Shown in pieces: positions 26,099 to 35,345 of a DNA stretch of 64,000 bases. Under the pieces are notes generated by a model that worked only from the letters and a program-made list of their open reading frames with translations, was not told the origin of the DNA and made no database searches. The translations under genes were made by a program, and so were the position numbers. Source of the DNA: Phosphoribacter sp044220725 (GTDB lineage Bacteria; Actinomycetota; Actinomycetes; Actinomycetales; Dermatophilaceae); NCBI GenBank assembly GCA_044220725.1, contig JBGAQN010000001.1, forward strand, positions 19,867-83,866, written 5' to 3'. The stretch's first letter is position 1. Each line of letters opens with the position of its first letter.

Positions 26099-27457
26099 GT
26101 GCCACCCACCTCCCGTCCCCTGCGCCGGCCGCGCTCCGCGGAGGGACCACCCGGGGGTATGCCGTCGCCGTCGCCGGCGACGTCGGCGCTGGCCCTGGAC
26201 CAAGAGACCTTCGAACGGTTGCACGCCGCCGTTCCCAGGGTTGCCGCCGAGGCCGTCGAGACAATCATGCGCGAAGTGCCCAGTTATGCCCGGCCCTTCT
26301 CCGACGCCATGGGCGTGCGGATCCGGACCGCGGTCGAGTTGGCTTTGGTCAACTTCCTCGAGTTGGCCCGACGCGGCGCCGGGACCGATCCGGCCGAGCC
26401 CATCGCGCCGAGCACGGCCGCTGCCTATGAGCTGGGCCGAGGGGAAGCCCGAAGTGGCCGGTCCATGGATGCGCTGCAGGCGGCATACCGGGTCGGTGCG
26501 CGGGTGTGTTGGCGCGGACTGTCGCGTGAAGCGGTTGCCTGTGACGTGCCGGCGGCAACGCTGGGCCCGTTCGCGGAGCTAGTCTTCGCCTACATTGATG
26601 CGCTCTCCTCGGCGAGCATCGCTGGTCACGCCGATGAACTCGCCACCGCTGGGCGCGCCCGCGAGCGATACCGGGAGCGCCTAGCCGCCCTCCTCGTTGC
26701 CGGGGGCGAGGAGGCGGACCTGGTCGCCGCGGCCCGTCGTGCGGAGTGGCACCCGCCTCGGACTCTGACGGCCGTCCTGCTCCCCGAGGGTCAACTGCGA
26801 GCCGTCCTCGGGCTCCTGGACTCGCGGACCCTGGCCGTCGGGGCCGACCCGGCCACCACTGACGACGACGACATCGGGGTCCTGCTCGTCCCGGATGCCA
26901 CCGGGCGCGATCGGGATCGGCTGCTGCGCCAACTGGACGGGCGGGCCGCGATCGTGGGACCGGAGCGGGCGTGGTTGCAGGCGCACGGGTCCTTCCGGCG
27001 TGCGCTGCGAGCCAGAGACCTGAGCTCATGGGTGGCGATCGGGGCCGGTCCGGCGAGCAACGCCACGACCAGCAGGGTCGCTCCGGCAAGCAACGCCACG
27101 GCCAGCGGCGTCGTGGACACCGACAATCACCTCGTCGAGATCATCTTGGGCGCCGATCGAGAGGCTCTGGCCGACCTGCGTGCGTGGGCCCTGGCCCCGT
27201 TGGCGGGCGTCCGGCCCACCGCTCGGGTCCGGCTGGCCGAGACCCTGCGGTCCTGGCTCCTGCATCACGGCCGACGCGAACTCATCGCTGGGCACCTCTA
27301 TGTCCACCCACAGACGGTGCGCTATCGGATGGGACAGCTACGCGAGCTGTTCGGAGAACGGTTGGACGACCCGGAAGAGATCCTGCGCCTCACCGTGGCC
27401 TTGGCGCTGCTGCCCGCCGACGCGGCCGCCCGCGTCCCGGGGATGGTGGAGCGTTAG
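26099..27457 (+). CDS. PucR/CdaR-type transcriptional regulator with C-terminal HTH_30
   Basis: Predicted regulator of the divergent desaturase operon. Residues after about 35 form an all-helical N-terminal domain (FERLHAAVPRVAAEAVETIM, then AVELALVNFLELARRG). The C-terminal DNA-binding part is diagnostic: LRSWLLHHGRRELIAGHLYVHPQTVRYRMGQLRELFG. A repetitive Ala/Ser/Asn/Thr insert (DNA about 27050-27115) separates the halves. GTG 26099 follows AAAGGGG by seven bases and is preferred to ATG 26159, although both starts sit at copies of the dispersed octamer. Control of desaturase expression is inferred from orientation. Confidence 0.8.
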   Translation: MPPTSRPLRRPRSAEGPPGGMPSPSPATSALALDQETFERLHAAVPRVAAEAVETIMREVPSYARPFSDAMGVRIRTAVELALVNFLELARRGAGTDPAEPIAPSTAAAYELGRGEARSGRSMDALQAAYRVGARVCWRGLSREAVACDVPAATLGPFAELVFAYIDALSSASIAGHADELATAGRARERYRERLAALLVAGGEEADLVAAARRAEWHPPRTLTAVLLPEGQLRAVLGLLDSRTLAVGADPATTDDDDIGVLLVPDATGRDRDRLLRQLDGRAAIVGPERAWLQAHGSFRRALRARDLSSWVAIGAGPASNATTSRVAPASNATASGVVDTDNHLVEIILGADREALADLRAWALAPLAGVRPTARVRLAETLRSWLLHHGRRELIAGHLYVHPQTVRYRMGQLRELFGERLDDPEEILRLTVALALLPADAAARVPGMVER

Positions 27458-27485
27458 CCACACTCTGGCGTGGCTAACGCTCCAC
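27446..27485. terminator. Strong hairpin terminator overlapping the PucR stop codon
   Basis: GTGGAGCGTTAGCCAC (27446-27461) pairs perfectly with GTGGCTAACGCTCCAC (27470-27485) around an 8-base loop. The stop codon TAG (27455-27457) lies in the left arm. It separates two convergent genes and should work in both directions. Confidence 0.85.
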
Positions 27486-27542
27486 AGATCGGCACCGCGG
27501 AACGAGTCCCCGGGCACCGGGAGAGGGCGTCGGCGATGCCGG

Positions 27543-28520
27543 TCAGTCCCGACCAGACCCGCCCAGGCCGGCGACGGCATCGAGGACTTCGGCGACGATG
27601 GCCGGGGTCACCGGTTCGTGCAGCAGCCACTCGACCCAGGCCGCCGACAGGTGCCGGTCGGCTTCGTCAGTGGCCGACAGCCACCGTCGGCAGCCCTCCT
27701 CCGCCAAGTGCTCGCTGGATGCCCCCAGCATCGTCAGGTCCCCAGCGCGTGAGATCCGGCCGGGACCGCCGGCGATGAGATAGGCGGCATACAGGTCGAG
27801 CATCCGGGCCGGATCGCCGAGGCCGTACTCGAAGATGACCATCCCCAACTCGTGCGAGGGGCTCTCCGGGCCGGCGCTCTCCCAGTCGAGCAGCACGATG
27901 CCGCCGTCAGGGGTCGCGCGAACGTTGTCGGCCCAGAGGTCGCAGTGACAGGTGCGCACGTCGTCGGGGCTCTCGAAGGTTCGTTCCAGGGCGACGAGTT
28001 GCGGCACGAGCGCTGCCAGATCCGTGGCAAAGGGGGCGTGTTCGGCGCGCAACTGGGCGACCAACTCGGCCCAGACCGCCGAACCGACCGGCTCGCGATA
28101 CCACGCGTCGACCGGGCCGGAGGCAGGGGCTTCGACGTTGTGCACCCGCGCCAGCAACGCGCCGATCTCTCGTGGGTCCAGGTCTCGGCGTGGCTCCAGG
28201 ACGTCGACCCACTCGTAAACCCGCACCGTGGCCGTCGGCGGCGGTCCGCCGACATCAGCCAGGACGGCGCCGTCGAGCGTCCGCACGACGGCGGGCATCG
28301 GCACTCCCGTGGCGCGGACCATGTCTTGGTATGCCGCGTCCCGCTCCGCCCGCTCGCGGAAGACGGCGCCGAAGAGCGCCTTGACGGCATACCGGCCCTG
28401 ATGGGTGACCAACCGCCACACCTGACCCTTGCGGCCGTGAGCGATGGGCCCTTCCAGGCGCGCGCCATCGCCGAGCCCGAAGAGTCGAGCGATCTCCCCT
28501 GCCACTCTCGGATCCAACAT
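27543..28520 (-). CDS. APH/choline-kinase-type phosphotransferase
   Basis: Protein-kinase-like fold enzyme of 325 residues. The catalytic loop CHCDLWADNV and metal-binding LLDWESAGP are intact. An N-terminal lobe with Lys (YAVKALFG) and a DPREIGALLARVHNV helix completes the family pattern. Relatives phosphorylate aminoglycosides, homoserine, fructosamine or other small molecules; the sequence does not decide, and a resistance role should not be assumed. The start is ATG 28520, 30 bp downstream (in its own direction) of a perfect palindrome. It is convergent with the PucR gene. Confidence 0.82.
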   Translation of the reverse strand: MLDPRVAGEIARLFGLGDGARLEGPIAHGRKGQVWRLVTHQGRYAVKALFGAVFRERAERDAAYQDMVRATGVPMPAVVRTLDGAVLADVGGPPPTATVRVYEWVDVLEPRRDLDPREIGALLARVHNVEAPASGPVDAWYREPVGSAVWAELVAQLRAEHAPFATDLAALVPQLVALERTFESPDDVRTCHCDLWADNVRATPDGGIVLLDWESAGPESPSHELGMVIFEYGLGDPARMLDLYAAYLIAGGPGRISRAGDLTMLGASSEHLAEEGCRRWLSATDEADRHLSAAWVEWLLHEPVTPAIVAEVLDAVAGLGGSGRD

Positions 28521-28550
28521 GTGTCGCCTCCAACGCCGTGGATGCGGGTA

Positions 28551-28564
28551 TTACTGACCAGTAA
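28551..28564. promoter_or_regulatory. Palindromic operator-like site upstream of the phosphotransferase gene
   Basis: TTACTGACCAGTAA is a perfect inverted repeat (TTACTG/CAGTAA) about 30 bp upstream of the ATG, in a typical repressor position. No regulator gene is adjacent in the proper orientation to bind it, so the binding protein is unknown. Confidence 0.5.
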
Positions 28565-28713
28565 CAGTGTCGCACTGGCGTGCTGGCGACGCTTCCCTGT
28601 GTGACGTGGCGCCCACGAGACCTCCATCACGCCACTCGGGTTCCGCTGCGTGGAACACTTTTTCCGCAGTCAGAAAGATCCGCCTGACGACGGCGACCGC
28701 CTCTCGCGAGCAG

Positions 28714-29559
28714 TCAGCTCAGGACGTCCTTGCGGTGGAAGAGCCCAAACGCCAGCGCCACGGTGCTGATCGTGAACAGCACCGACCAGAGCACCCCGTG
28801 GCGCATCGCCGTCCAGTCCACCTGAGGGCTCAACAAGTCCAGCCAGGCTCGCTGGTAGTGCAACGGCAACCCGTTGCGCAGATCGCCGAGGCTGTCGATC
28901 TGGCCGAGGATCGAGGACACGATGGCCACGAGTACGGCGACACCGACCGCTCCCAGGGGGGCATCGGTGCGCACCCCGAGCAGGAACGCGATCCCCGCAA
29001 CCTGCCATAGCGACACCCACAGATATGCCGCCGCGATCATCAACCGCAGCCCCAGATCCCCCCAATCCAGGACTCCCCCAGCCGGATTGGTGAAGGGTGC
29101 GGACCCATAAGCGATGAGGCCGACGACCAGGCCCCAGGCGAGGTAGGCCAGAATCGCCACACCGAGCGTGGTGATCGCCACGGCCCACTTGGCCGCCAGC
29201 AGGCGCGCCCGAGGGACCGGAGCGACCAAGAGATAACGCAACGAGGACCACGACGCCTCCGCCGGCACGGCGTCCCCGGCAAACAGCGCCGCAAGCACGA
29301 CGAGCAGGAAGTCCGACGCGGCAGAAAGCGCGAAGACCGCGAAGTTGGCGCCGCCCTGCTGGGCCAGATCGGACAGCCGCAGCCCACCCGGTGGCCCACT
29401 GGTGCGCCCGATGGCGAACGCCCCGACGAGGACGACCGGCAGCGCCAGGAGCGCGAGGAACCCCCAGAAGGTGCGCCGCCGCCGAACTTGTCGGCTCGCC
29501 TCCGCCCGGAAGGACAACGGGCGTCCGGTATGCCGCCCCTCGCGCTCAAGCGTCGTCAT
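28714..29559 (-). CDS. ABC-2-type transporter permease
   Basis: 281-residue membrane protein with six predicted helices (for example ALLALPVVLVGAFAIG, FLLVVLAALFAGDA, VAILAYLAWGLVVGLIAYG, FLLGV). The pattern fits an ABC-2 export permease with an amphipathic N-terminus rich in Arg (QVRRRRTFW). Its ATG 29559 overlaps the stop of the upstream hydrolase-ATPase fusion gene by ATGA, so it is the membrane partner of that unusual protein. Substrate unknown. Confidence 0.85.
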   Translation of the reverse strand: MTTLEREGRHTGRPLSFRAEASRQVRRRRTFWGFLALLALPVVLVGAFAIGRTSGPPGGLRLSDLAQQGGANFAVFALSAASDFLLVVLAALFAGDAVPAEASWSSLRYLLVAPVPRARLLAAKWAVAITTLGVAILAYLAWGLVVGLIAYGSAPFTNPAGGVLDWGDLGLRLMIAAAYLWVSLWQVAGIAFLLGVRTDAPLGAVGVAVLVAIVSSILGQIDSLGDLRNGLPLHYQRAWLDLLSPQVDWTAMRHGVLWSVLFTISTVALAFGLFHRKDVLS

Positions 29560-32300
29560 CGGGCTCGGACCTGACGCAGGTTCTCGGCGGTGGAATCCGC
29601 GGGACCGGGCAACGGCGCCCCGGTCTGGGCGGCCGCGATGGCGCGCAAGAAGGCCTCCTCGAGATGGGCAGTGCTTGTCGCGCCGACGATGTCGGCGACC
29701 GGGCCGGCCGTGACAACCCGGCCGGCGTGCATGACGACGACATGCGAACAGGTCTGCTCGACTTCGCCGAGCAGGTGGCTGGAGACGACGACGGTGCGGC
29801 CTGCGGCGGCATACTGCTGAAGGATCGGGCGCATCGCGGCGATCTGGGGCGGGTCCAGCCCGTTGGTGGGCTCGTCGAGGACGAGCAGGTCCGGCAGCCC
29901 GAGCATGGCCTGGGCGATGCCCAGCCGTTGACGCATCCCGTGACTGTAGGCGCGGACCGGCCGGTCGACGGCGTTCCCCAGGGCCGCGACCTCGAGGGCC
30001 TCGTCGACGTGAGCCTCGTGCGTCGGCCGTCCCGTGGCGGCCCAGTAAGCGTGGAGGTTCTGCCGACCGGTCAGATGCGGCAGGAATCCCGGGCCCTCGA
30101 CCAGGGCGCCAACCCCGGCCAGCGCTGGGGCGCCGGGAAAGACCGGACGTCCCCCCAGGTAGACCACTCCCGAGTCGGGGGTGATCAGCCCGAGGGCCAT
30201 CCGCAGCGTCGTCGTCTTGCCGGCACCATTGGGCCCCAAGAGACCGACGACCTGACCACGTTCGGCCCGCCATGACACTCCGGCGACCGCGCGATGGCCG
30301 TCGGCGAACGTCTTGACCAGGCCCTCGACCGCCAGCGGCACCGGGGCCAGGTCAGGGCGATCGGCCAGCCGACGCCGCCGACGCATCGTCGCCACGACGG
30401 CCACGGCGACGCCGGCCAGCACCACGGCGATGGCCACGGCCACCCCGACCGACTCCGTGTCGACCTCGCTCTCGGCGGCAACGACAGTGCCCTCCACCCG
30501 GGGCAGCCGCAGGCCGGCCGGATGCACGGCCACGGAGTCGACGCGGGCGGCCCGCGGGGCGGCATACCCCGCATCGGTGGACGTGAGGAGTAGACGGAGC
30601 GCCCCGCCGGCCTCGATCGTCCAGGTGGCCGCAGGCAGCGACATGTCGATGGTGGTCGGCTGCCCTGGGACCGTCAGCAGCCGAATCGGCGCAACCAACC
30701 GTCGAGGCAGGCTCGCTTGGCCACCGGTCACCTGCCACAACGACCCAAAGAGCACTACCTCCCGACCGGAGGAGGTCACCGTGAGGGTCACCCGGGGCGA
30801 CCCCACGACGGTGGTCCGTTCGGCAAATGCGGGCGTGTCGAAGGCCACGGATTGCCCTGGGAGCGCAGCCAGTTGGTATGCCGCCAGGCCAGCACCGAGC
30901 CCACTGACCGCCGGGATCGAGGTCATCGAGGCCGGCTGCCCGCCGGGCGGAGAAACGATCCTGGCCTCGGGGGGCCCGGTGAGCGGGACGTTGACCATCG
31001 ACGTGGTCGGCGGGTAGGCGAGTGTGCCCAGCAGCGGGGCCACGGTGCGACGCCGCGGGATCGGAGCGGCATACACGAAGCCCGGCGGGCCGGCGGGGAA
31101 CGCGGCGGCGGGTGACCCGGTCGAACTCGCCGGGCCCCGGCTCGAGGCGGCGTCCGGACCCGTGAGGGTGTCGGCGAGCCAGTCCCGAAGGGCCTGTTCG
31201 TCGGCCTCCACCGTGCTGGACGGACCGTCGTGGCCGCCGTCGATCCAACGAACCCCCAGCCGGGGCACCTGCCCGGCGATGGCCCGAGCAGTCGCGTCGG
31301 CGTGCTCGATCCCGAAGATCGAATCGGCCATGCCCTGAACGAGCAGCGTCGACGCGCGCAGATCGGTCAGCAACGGTCGGGGGCTGTGTTCCCGCAATAC
31401 CGAGAGCAGGGCGGGGCTGGGCCGCCCGGTTTCGGCGGCATCGAGAAAGAGCTCACACACCACCGGGTCGAATCGCCCACACACGGGGGCTCCGGGGCCA
31501 CTCGCCCCCGCGAGCGTCGAGCCGAAGAACCGGGAGAGCCACAACGACGTGAGCGGGCCGGGCTCCACCGCCACCGGGTCAGCGAAGGCGCCGTCGGGTC
31601 TGATCGGCCCGGCCACCGCGTCGGTCGGGCTCGTGGTGCTGTTGGGCCCGATTCCGTCGTTGGCAGTCGGTGTCCGCGCGGCCTGTGGGAAGAACGCCTC
31701 GGCCAGGTCGTGCCACGTGACCGCCGCGACGACGCTATCCACCTTCGGGTCGGTCGCGGCGAGCATGAGCGCCAGGGCGCCGCCGTAGGACGCCCCGACC
31801 ACCCCCACCCGCGGGTTTTGCGCCAGGTCCTGGCGGACGTCCGCACGGGTGGCCAAGAGATCGACCAGAGCTCGCCCGTCGGCGATCTCGTATGCCGGGT
31901 CGTTGAGGTGGATCCGCCCGCCCGACTGGCCGAACCCCCGCGCGGAATAGCCGAGCACGAGGAAACCACGTTCGGCGAGGTCGCGGCCACGCTCGGCCAG
32001 GTCAGCCTTGCTGCCGCCGAACCCGTGCGCGAGCACGACGGCAGGCCATGGACCAGACCCGGACGCGGGCCGATAGACGGTCGTGTCCAGGCTGACCGCC
32101 GTCCCGTCCGGCTCGCTGCCCACCGGGACCTGCAGGTCCTCTTGCGCGACCGAGGTCCCGGCCGCGGAATCCGTCGACCGGCCCGAGACCGCCTCCCACG
32201 ACCGCGGCGTGGCCAGCGCGGCACTGCTGCCAGACACCCAGACGACCCCGAGGGCCAGCCCGGCGACCAGCATCGCGACGGTGCGGCGCGCGGCATACAT
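29556..32300 (-). CDS. Fusion: secreted S15/CocE-type alpha/beta-hydrolase - membrane helix - ABC transporter ATPase
   Basis: One 914-residue open frame joins two proteins normally separate. An N-terminal signal/anchor (AMLVAGLALGVVWVSG) is followed by an X-Pro dipeptidyl-peptidase-like hydrolase: oxyanion AHGFGG, nucleophile GASYGG, catalytic His in GGHDG, and a beta-rich C-terminal lobe. Residues about 617-638 form a membrane helix followed by MRRRRR. From residue 654 an ABC ATPase begins: Walker A GPNGAGKT, signature YSHGMRQRLG, Walker B LLVLDEPTNGLDP, H-loop SSHL. The topology is extracytoplasmic hydrolase and cytoplasmic ATPase. A permease gene overlaps its stop. The hydrolase could process the exported substrate; this is inference. 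Confidence 0.85.
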   Translation of the reverse strand: MYAARRTVAMLVAGLALGVVWVSGSSAALATPRSWEAVSGRSTDSAAGTSVAQEDLQVPVGSEPDGTAVSLDTTVYRPASGSGPWPAVVLAHGFGGSKADLAERGRDLAERGFLVLGYSARGFGQSGGRIHLNDPAYEIADGRALVDLLATRADVRQDLAQNPRVGVVGASYGGALALMLAATDPKVDSVVAAVTWHDLAEAFFPQAARTPTANDGIGPNSTTSPTDAVAGPIRPDGAFADPVAVEPGPLTSLWLSRFFGSTLAGASGPGAPVCGRFDPVVCELFLDAAETGRPSPALLSVLREHSPRPLLTDLRASTLLVQGMADSIFGIEHADATARAIAGQVPRLGVRWIDGGHDGPSSTVEADEQALRDWLADTLTGPDAASSRGPASSTGSPAAAFPAGPPGFVYAAPIPRRRTVAPLLGTLAYPPTTSMVNVPLTGPPEARIVSPPGGQPASMTSIPAVSGLGAGLAAYQLAALPGQSVAFDTPAFAERTTVVGSPRVTLTVTSSGREVVLFGSLWQVTGGQASLPRRLVAPIRLLTVPGQPTTIDMSLPAATWTIEAGGALRLLLTSTDAGYAAPRAARVDSVAVHPAGLRLPRVEGTVVAAESEVDTESVGVAVAIAVVLAGVAVAVVATMRRRRRLADRPDLAPVPLAVEGLVKTFADGHRAVAGVSWRAERGQVVGLLGPNGAGKTTTLRMALGLITPDSGVVYLGGRPVFPGAPALAGVGALVEGPGFLPHLTGRQNLHAYWAATGRPTHEAHVDEALEVAALGNAVDRPVRAYSHGMRQRLGIAQAMLGLPDLLVLDEPTNGLDPPQIAAMRPILQQYAAAGRTVVVSSHLLGEVEQTCSHVVVMHAGRVVTAGPVADIVGATSTAHLEEAFLRAIAAAQTGAPLPGPADSTAENLRQVRAR

Positions 32301-32350
32301 GCACGGAGGGTAGCCCGGCCCGCCGCGCTGGCGAGCCGGCCCGGCCCGGC

Positions 32351-33034
32351 TCAGGACAGCTCGAGCACCTCGGCGATCCGACGATTGCGGTGTTCCTGAG
32401 CCCGCTGGAGCACCTCAAGGATCTCGCGCAGCTCGGCGAACGGCTGGCGGTTGAGCTGGGCGTTGAACAATTCCCCCTCGGTCTCCATAACCCACAAGCG
32501 CGCGTAGTAGAGCCGATCCTCGGCGAGGTGTGCCAACACGACCATGCCGGTGAGTAGGGGGTGGTTGTTGGTGACGTTCGTGCCGTGATAGCGACCGTGT
32601 TCGAGCTCGACGGCCAGCGCATAACGCCACTCCCACAGGTGTCCCAGGCATTTACGACCGCGGTAGCGGGTGCCGGCCGGAAGGAAGTCGTTGAGGACAT
32701 GCGGGGATGGGGTGCCTTCGTCGGACGGGGCAAGAGCGCCCCTGGAGAGCATCACCTTGAGCGCCGCCAGCACCTTGCTCGCCTCGTCCTCCGGGACGAC
32801 CCGCGCGCCGGTCTGGTCCTCTGGGGCGATGGCGTCGATCGACAACGTCGCCCAGTTGCGCTCCTCAGCGAAGCCCAGACTCTGACAGAAGGCACCCACC
32901 GAACTCCTGCTGACGAAGTCAAGATCGACGTCGTCGCCGTCCTGCAGGCTCGCGAGGACACTGACGACATAGCGCAGCAGCCCGTCGGCGCTCGCCTTCT
33001 TGGCAATCGCCTGCTCGTACGTTGCGTAAGCCAT
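32351..33034 (-). CDS. Hypothetical protein, 227 residues
   Basis: No family recognised. The product is soluble-looking, begins MAYATYEQAIAKKASADGLL and is rich in helices, with a central segment RYRGRKCLGHLWEWRYALAVELEHGRYHG and a C-terminal helix LREILEVLQRAQEHRNRRIAEVL. There is no signal peptide and no obvious catalytic motif. ATG 33034 has AAAGGG about eight bases upstream. Codon use matches the neighbours, so it is probably a real gene. It is divergent from the phosphodiesterase gene. Confidence 0.65.
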   Translation of the reverse strand: MAYATYEQAIAKKASADGLLRYVVSVLASLQDGDDVDLDFVSRSSVGAFCQSLGFAEERNWATLSIDAIAPEDQTGARVVPEDEASKVLAALKVMLSRGALAPSDEGTPSPHVLNDFLPAGTRYRGRKCLGHLWEWRYALAVELEHGRYHGTNVTNNHPLLTGMVVLAHLAEDRLYYARLWVMETEGELFNAQLNRQPFAELREILEVLQRAQEHRNRRIAEVLELS

Positions 33035-33143
33035 CTGGGTCCCTTTCGTCCCTCGGTATGCCGTTCCGCCTCCACTCTGCCCGATCTGCGGCTCGCCGGG
33101 GGTCCTGGCCGAGATCCTGAGGCCGCGCGGCATACTGACCGGC

Positions 33144-34904
33144 ATGTCAGCATCCTCCGGTGCGGCGGGTTCGACCGCACGGCGCGTCCTGGCGGGCGTG
33201 CTCTGCCTCGGTGTGGCCGCGGCGGCCTACCTCGGGGCTACCGCACTGCTTGGCTCGCTCTACGACTTCCGCTCACCGATGCGGGCGGTCGCGGCTCCGG
33301 CAGGCACCGCCATGCCGACGTCCGGACCGACCGCCGCTCTCTCCCGCCGGGTCGTGGCGGTCCTCGTCGACGGGCTGCGGGTCGACACGGCGGCCGACGC
33401 CACGGTTATGCCGTTCCTCGGTCAACTTCGGGCCCGGGGCGCGAGCGCGACGATGGGTGTGCGCACTCCGTCGTATTCGGTCCCGGGATGGACGGTGCTC
33501 ATGACCGGCGCCTGGACCGAGGTCCACGGTGGCCTGGCGATGAATCCGCCGGTGGTCGCGCAGGCCCCTGCCTGGACCGAGGACAGCATCTTCCGGGCCG
33601 CTCACGACGCCGGCCTGCGCACCGGCGTGGCCGGGACCGACTGGTTCGCCCCGCTCATCCCTGGGCCCGATCTGGACAGCTCGTTCTTCGTCCACGAGGA
33701 GACCGACGCGGCCGACCAGGCCAGCACCGACGCGGCCATCGGGATGCTCACTGGTGATCAACTGCGCTTCCTACTCGTGCATCTCAACGAGGTGGACCAT
33801 GCCGGACACCACAGCGGTGGCGGGGGCGCGCCGGCCACCCGGACGGCCGCGACCAAAGCAGACGCTCGGCTGCAGGCCATCGCGGACACCCTCGACCTCA
33901 CCCAGGACACCCTCGTCGTCTTCTCCGACCACGGCCACCTCGACCAGGGCGGGCACGGTGGGCCCGAGGACATCGTCGTCCGGTCCCCGCTGGTGATGGT
34001 CGGTGCCGGGGTGCAACCCGGCGGCACGGTCACGGGGACACCGGCCGCGGACCGCAACCCGATGCACATCGACGCTCACCAGGCCGACCTAGCCCCGACG
34101 CTCGCCGCCCTGCTGGGCACTCGAGTTCTCGGCGCGGCCCAAGGGCAGGCATTGACCGGGTTGCTCACCCTGGACGCCCCATCGATCACCGCGCTGCGCG
34201 CTGCTCAGGCAGCCCAACAGGGTGTCCTGAGCGCCCGCTACGCCCAAAGCCTCGGTCGTGCCATGCCTTCGTGGGCGTCCGAAGACGCCAACCCCACCGC
34301 GGCCGGGCAGGCGGCGTTGGACGCCCTGCGCGCCGAGCGGCTCGCCAGCGAGCGCACGGCCCGGCTCGTCCCAGCGGCCCTGGTCGGCCTCGCCCTGACC
34401 GTCACTCTGGTGCTGTGGTGGCGCCGTCACGCGCGGCGAGTGGTCGGTGCCTTGGCCGGCGCGGCGGCATACCTCATGGTGTTCCACGGCCTGTGGTGGG
34501 GGGTGCTGCGGCGCACCTACTCGCTGAGTTCGGTGACGAGTGCGACCGACGTCATCCTCGCCATCGCCCTGGCGACCGGGCTGGGAATGGTGGCCGCGTG
34601 GCTGGTCGCCTTGGCGATCGAGCGCCCCGGCCGCCGGGGAACCCTCGGCACCCTCGGGGGGGTGGGGTATGCCGTGGTGCTCACCCTCATGGTCCCAATT
34701 CTCGTCGGGGTGGTCACCGGTGGATGGACGGTCACGTGGATGCTTCCCGATGCCCTGCCGATGTTCCTGCAGTTCTTCTCCGAGATTCAGGCGCTCGTCG
34801 TTGCCGTGCTCACCCTCGTGGCGGGCCTGGTTGCAGCTGCCCTGGTGCGACGGCCGCTTAGCCGTCCAGCAGGTGTGCGTGCAGATCGTCGGCAAGCTGC
34901 CTGA
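33144..34904 (+). CDS. Membrane-bound type I phosphodiesterase/alkaline phosphatase superfamily protein
   Basis: Predicted metal-dependent phospho- or sulfo-transfer enzyme tethered to the membrane, 586 residues. After one N-terminal helix (VLAGVLCLGVAAAAYLGA) an extracytoplasmic domain shows VLVDGLRVD (metal Asp), TPSYSVPGWTVLMTGAW, VHLNEVDHAGHHSG and VVFSDHGHLDQGGHGG, matching nucleotide pyrophosphatase/phosphodiesterase metal sites. The C-terminal 200 residues contain about five further membrane helices. Its last 47 bp overlap the convergent small gene. Lipid or glycan head groups are possible substrates; nothing decides. Confidence 0.83.
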   Translation: MSASSGAAGSTARRVLAGVLCLGVAAAAYLGATALLGSLYDFRSPMRAVAAPAGTAMPTSGPTAALSRRVVAVLVDGLRVDTAADATVMPFLGQLRARGASATMGVRTPSYSVPGWTVLMTGAWTEVHGGLAMNPPVVAQAPAWTEDSIFRAAHDAGLRTGVAGTDWFAPLIPGPDLDSSFFVHEETDAADQASTDAAIGMLTGDQLRFLLVHLNEVDHAGHHSGGGGAPATRTAATKADARLQAIADTLDLTQDTLVVFSDHGHLDQGGHGGPEDIVVRSPLVMVGAGVQPGGTVTGTPAADRNPMHIDAHQADLAPTLAALLGTRVLGAAQGQALTGLLTLDAPSITALRAAQAAQQGVLSARYAQSLGRAMPSWASEDANPTAAGQAALDALRAERLASERTARLVPAALVGLALTVTLVLWWRRHARRVVGALAGAAAYLMVFHGLWWGVLRRTYSLSSVTSATDVILAIALATGLGMVAAWLVALAIERPGRRGTLGTLGGVGYAVVLTLMVPILVGVVTGGWTVTWMLPDALPMFLQFFSEIQALVVAVLTLVAGLVAAALVRRPLSRPAGVRADRRQAA

Positions 34905-35205
34905 CGACGGCTGCGTGGTGCGGATCGGCGAAGGCGACGGGGTCCGTGGCCCGGAGGGTGTCCACGGCGGCGGTCACCAAGCAGGACTGCTCATCCACGT
35001 CCATCGTGACCTCAGGGCGGGCACCCAGGTCGGTGAGCACGGTGAGTGCGTCGGTGCAGGCACCGATCCGGATGAAGTCCGCTCTGTTGGTGCTCATCAG
35101 CGCGGCGAACGCGGCCATCTCCAACAGTCCCGCAGCCTCATCCAACTGGCGCCGGGCCCGCCGGGTCGTGACGACCGACCCCTGCCGCTCGCGCGTCATG
35201 ATCAC
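34858..35205 (-). CDS. Hypothetical protein, 115 residues
   Basis: Small soluble protein, mostly helical: ARRQLDEAAGLLEMAAFAALMSTNRADFIRIG, then LTVLTDLGARPEVTMDVDEQ and a C-terminal His-rich helix HHAAVVRQLADDLHAHL. No family recognised. GAGGAG lies five bases before GTG 35205, with an ATG at 35199 as alternative. Its end overlaps the end of the convergent phosphodiesterase gene by 47 bp. The good RBS supports it as real. Confidence 0.55.
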   Translation of the reverse strand: MIMTRERQGSVVTTRRARRQLDEAAGLLEMAAFAALMSTNRADFIRIGACTDALTVLTDLGARPEVTMDVDEQSCLVTAAVDTLRATDPVAFADPHHAAVVRQLADDLHAHLLDG

Positions 35206-35345
35206 CGTGGCTCCTCAGGCTCGTTGCCCCCGAGCGCGCCGCAACAGCGCGTCGAAGAGGAGACGCAGCACCTGCTCAGTTATGACAGGTAGCACACGGG
35301 GAGATTGCGGCGACGCCCTAGGACCCGCCGCGGTCGCGCGCTTGG

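Noticed and set aside
27543..28520. Aminoglycoside resistance gene
   Set aside because: Only the general APH/choline-kinase fold is supported; nothing in the sequence or context indicates an antibiotic substrate.
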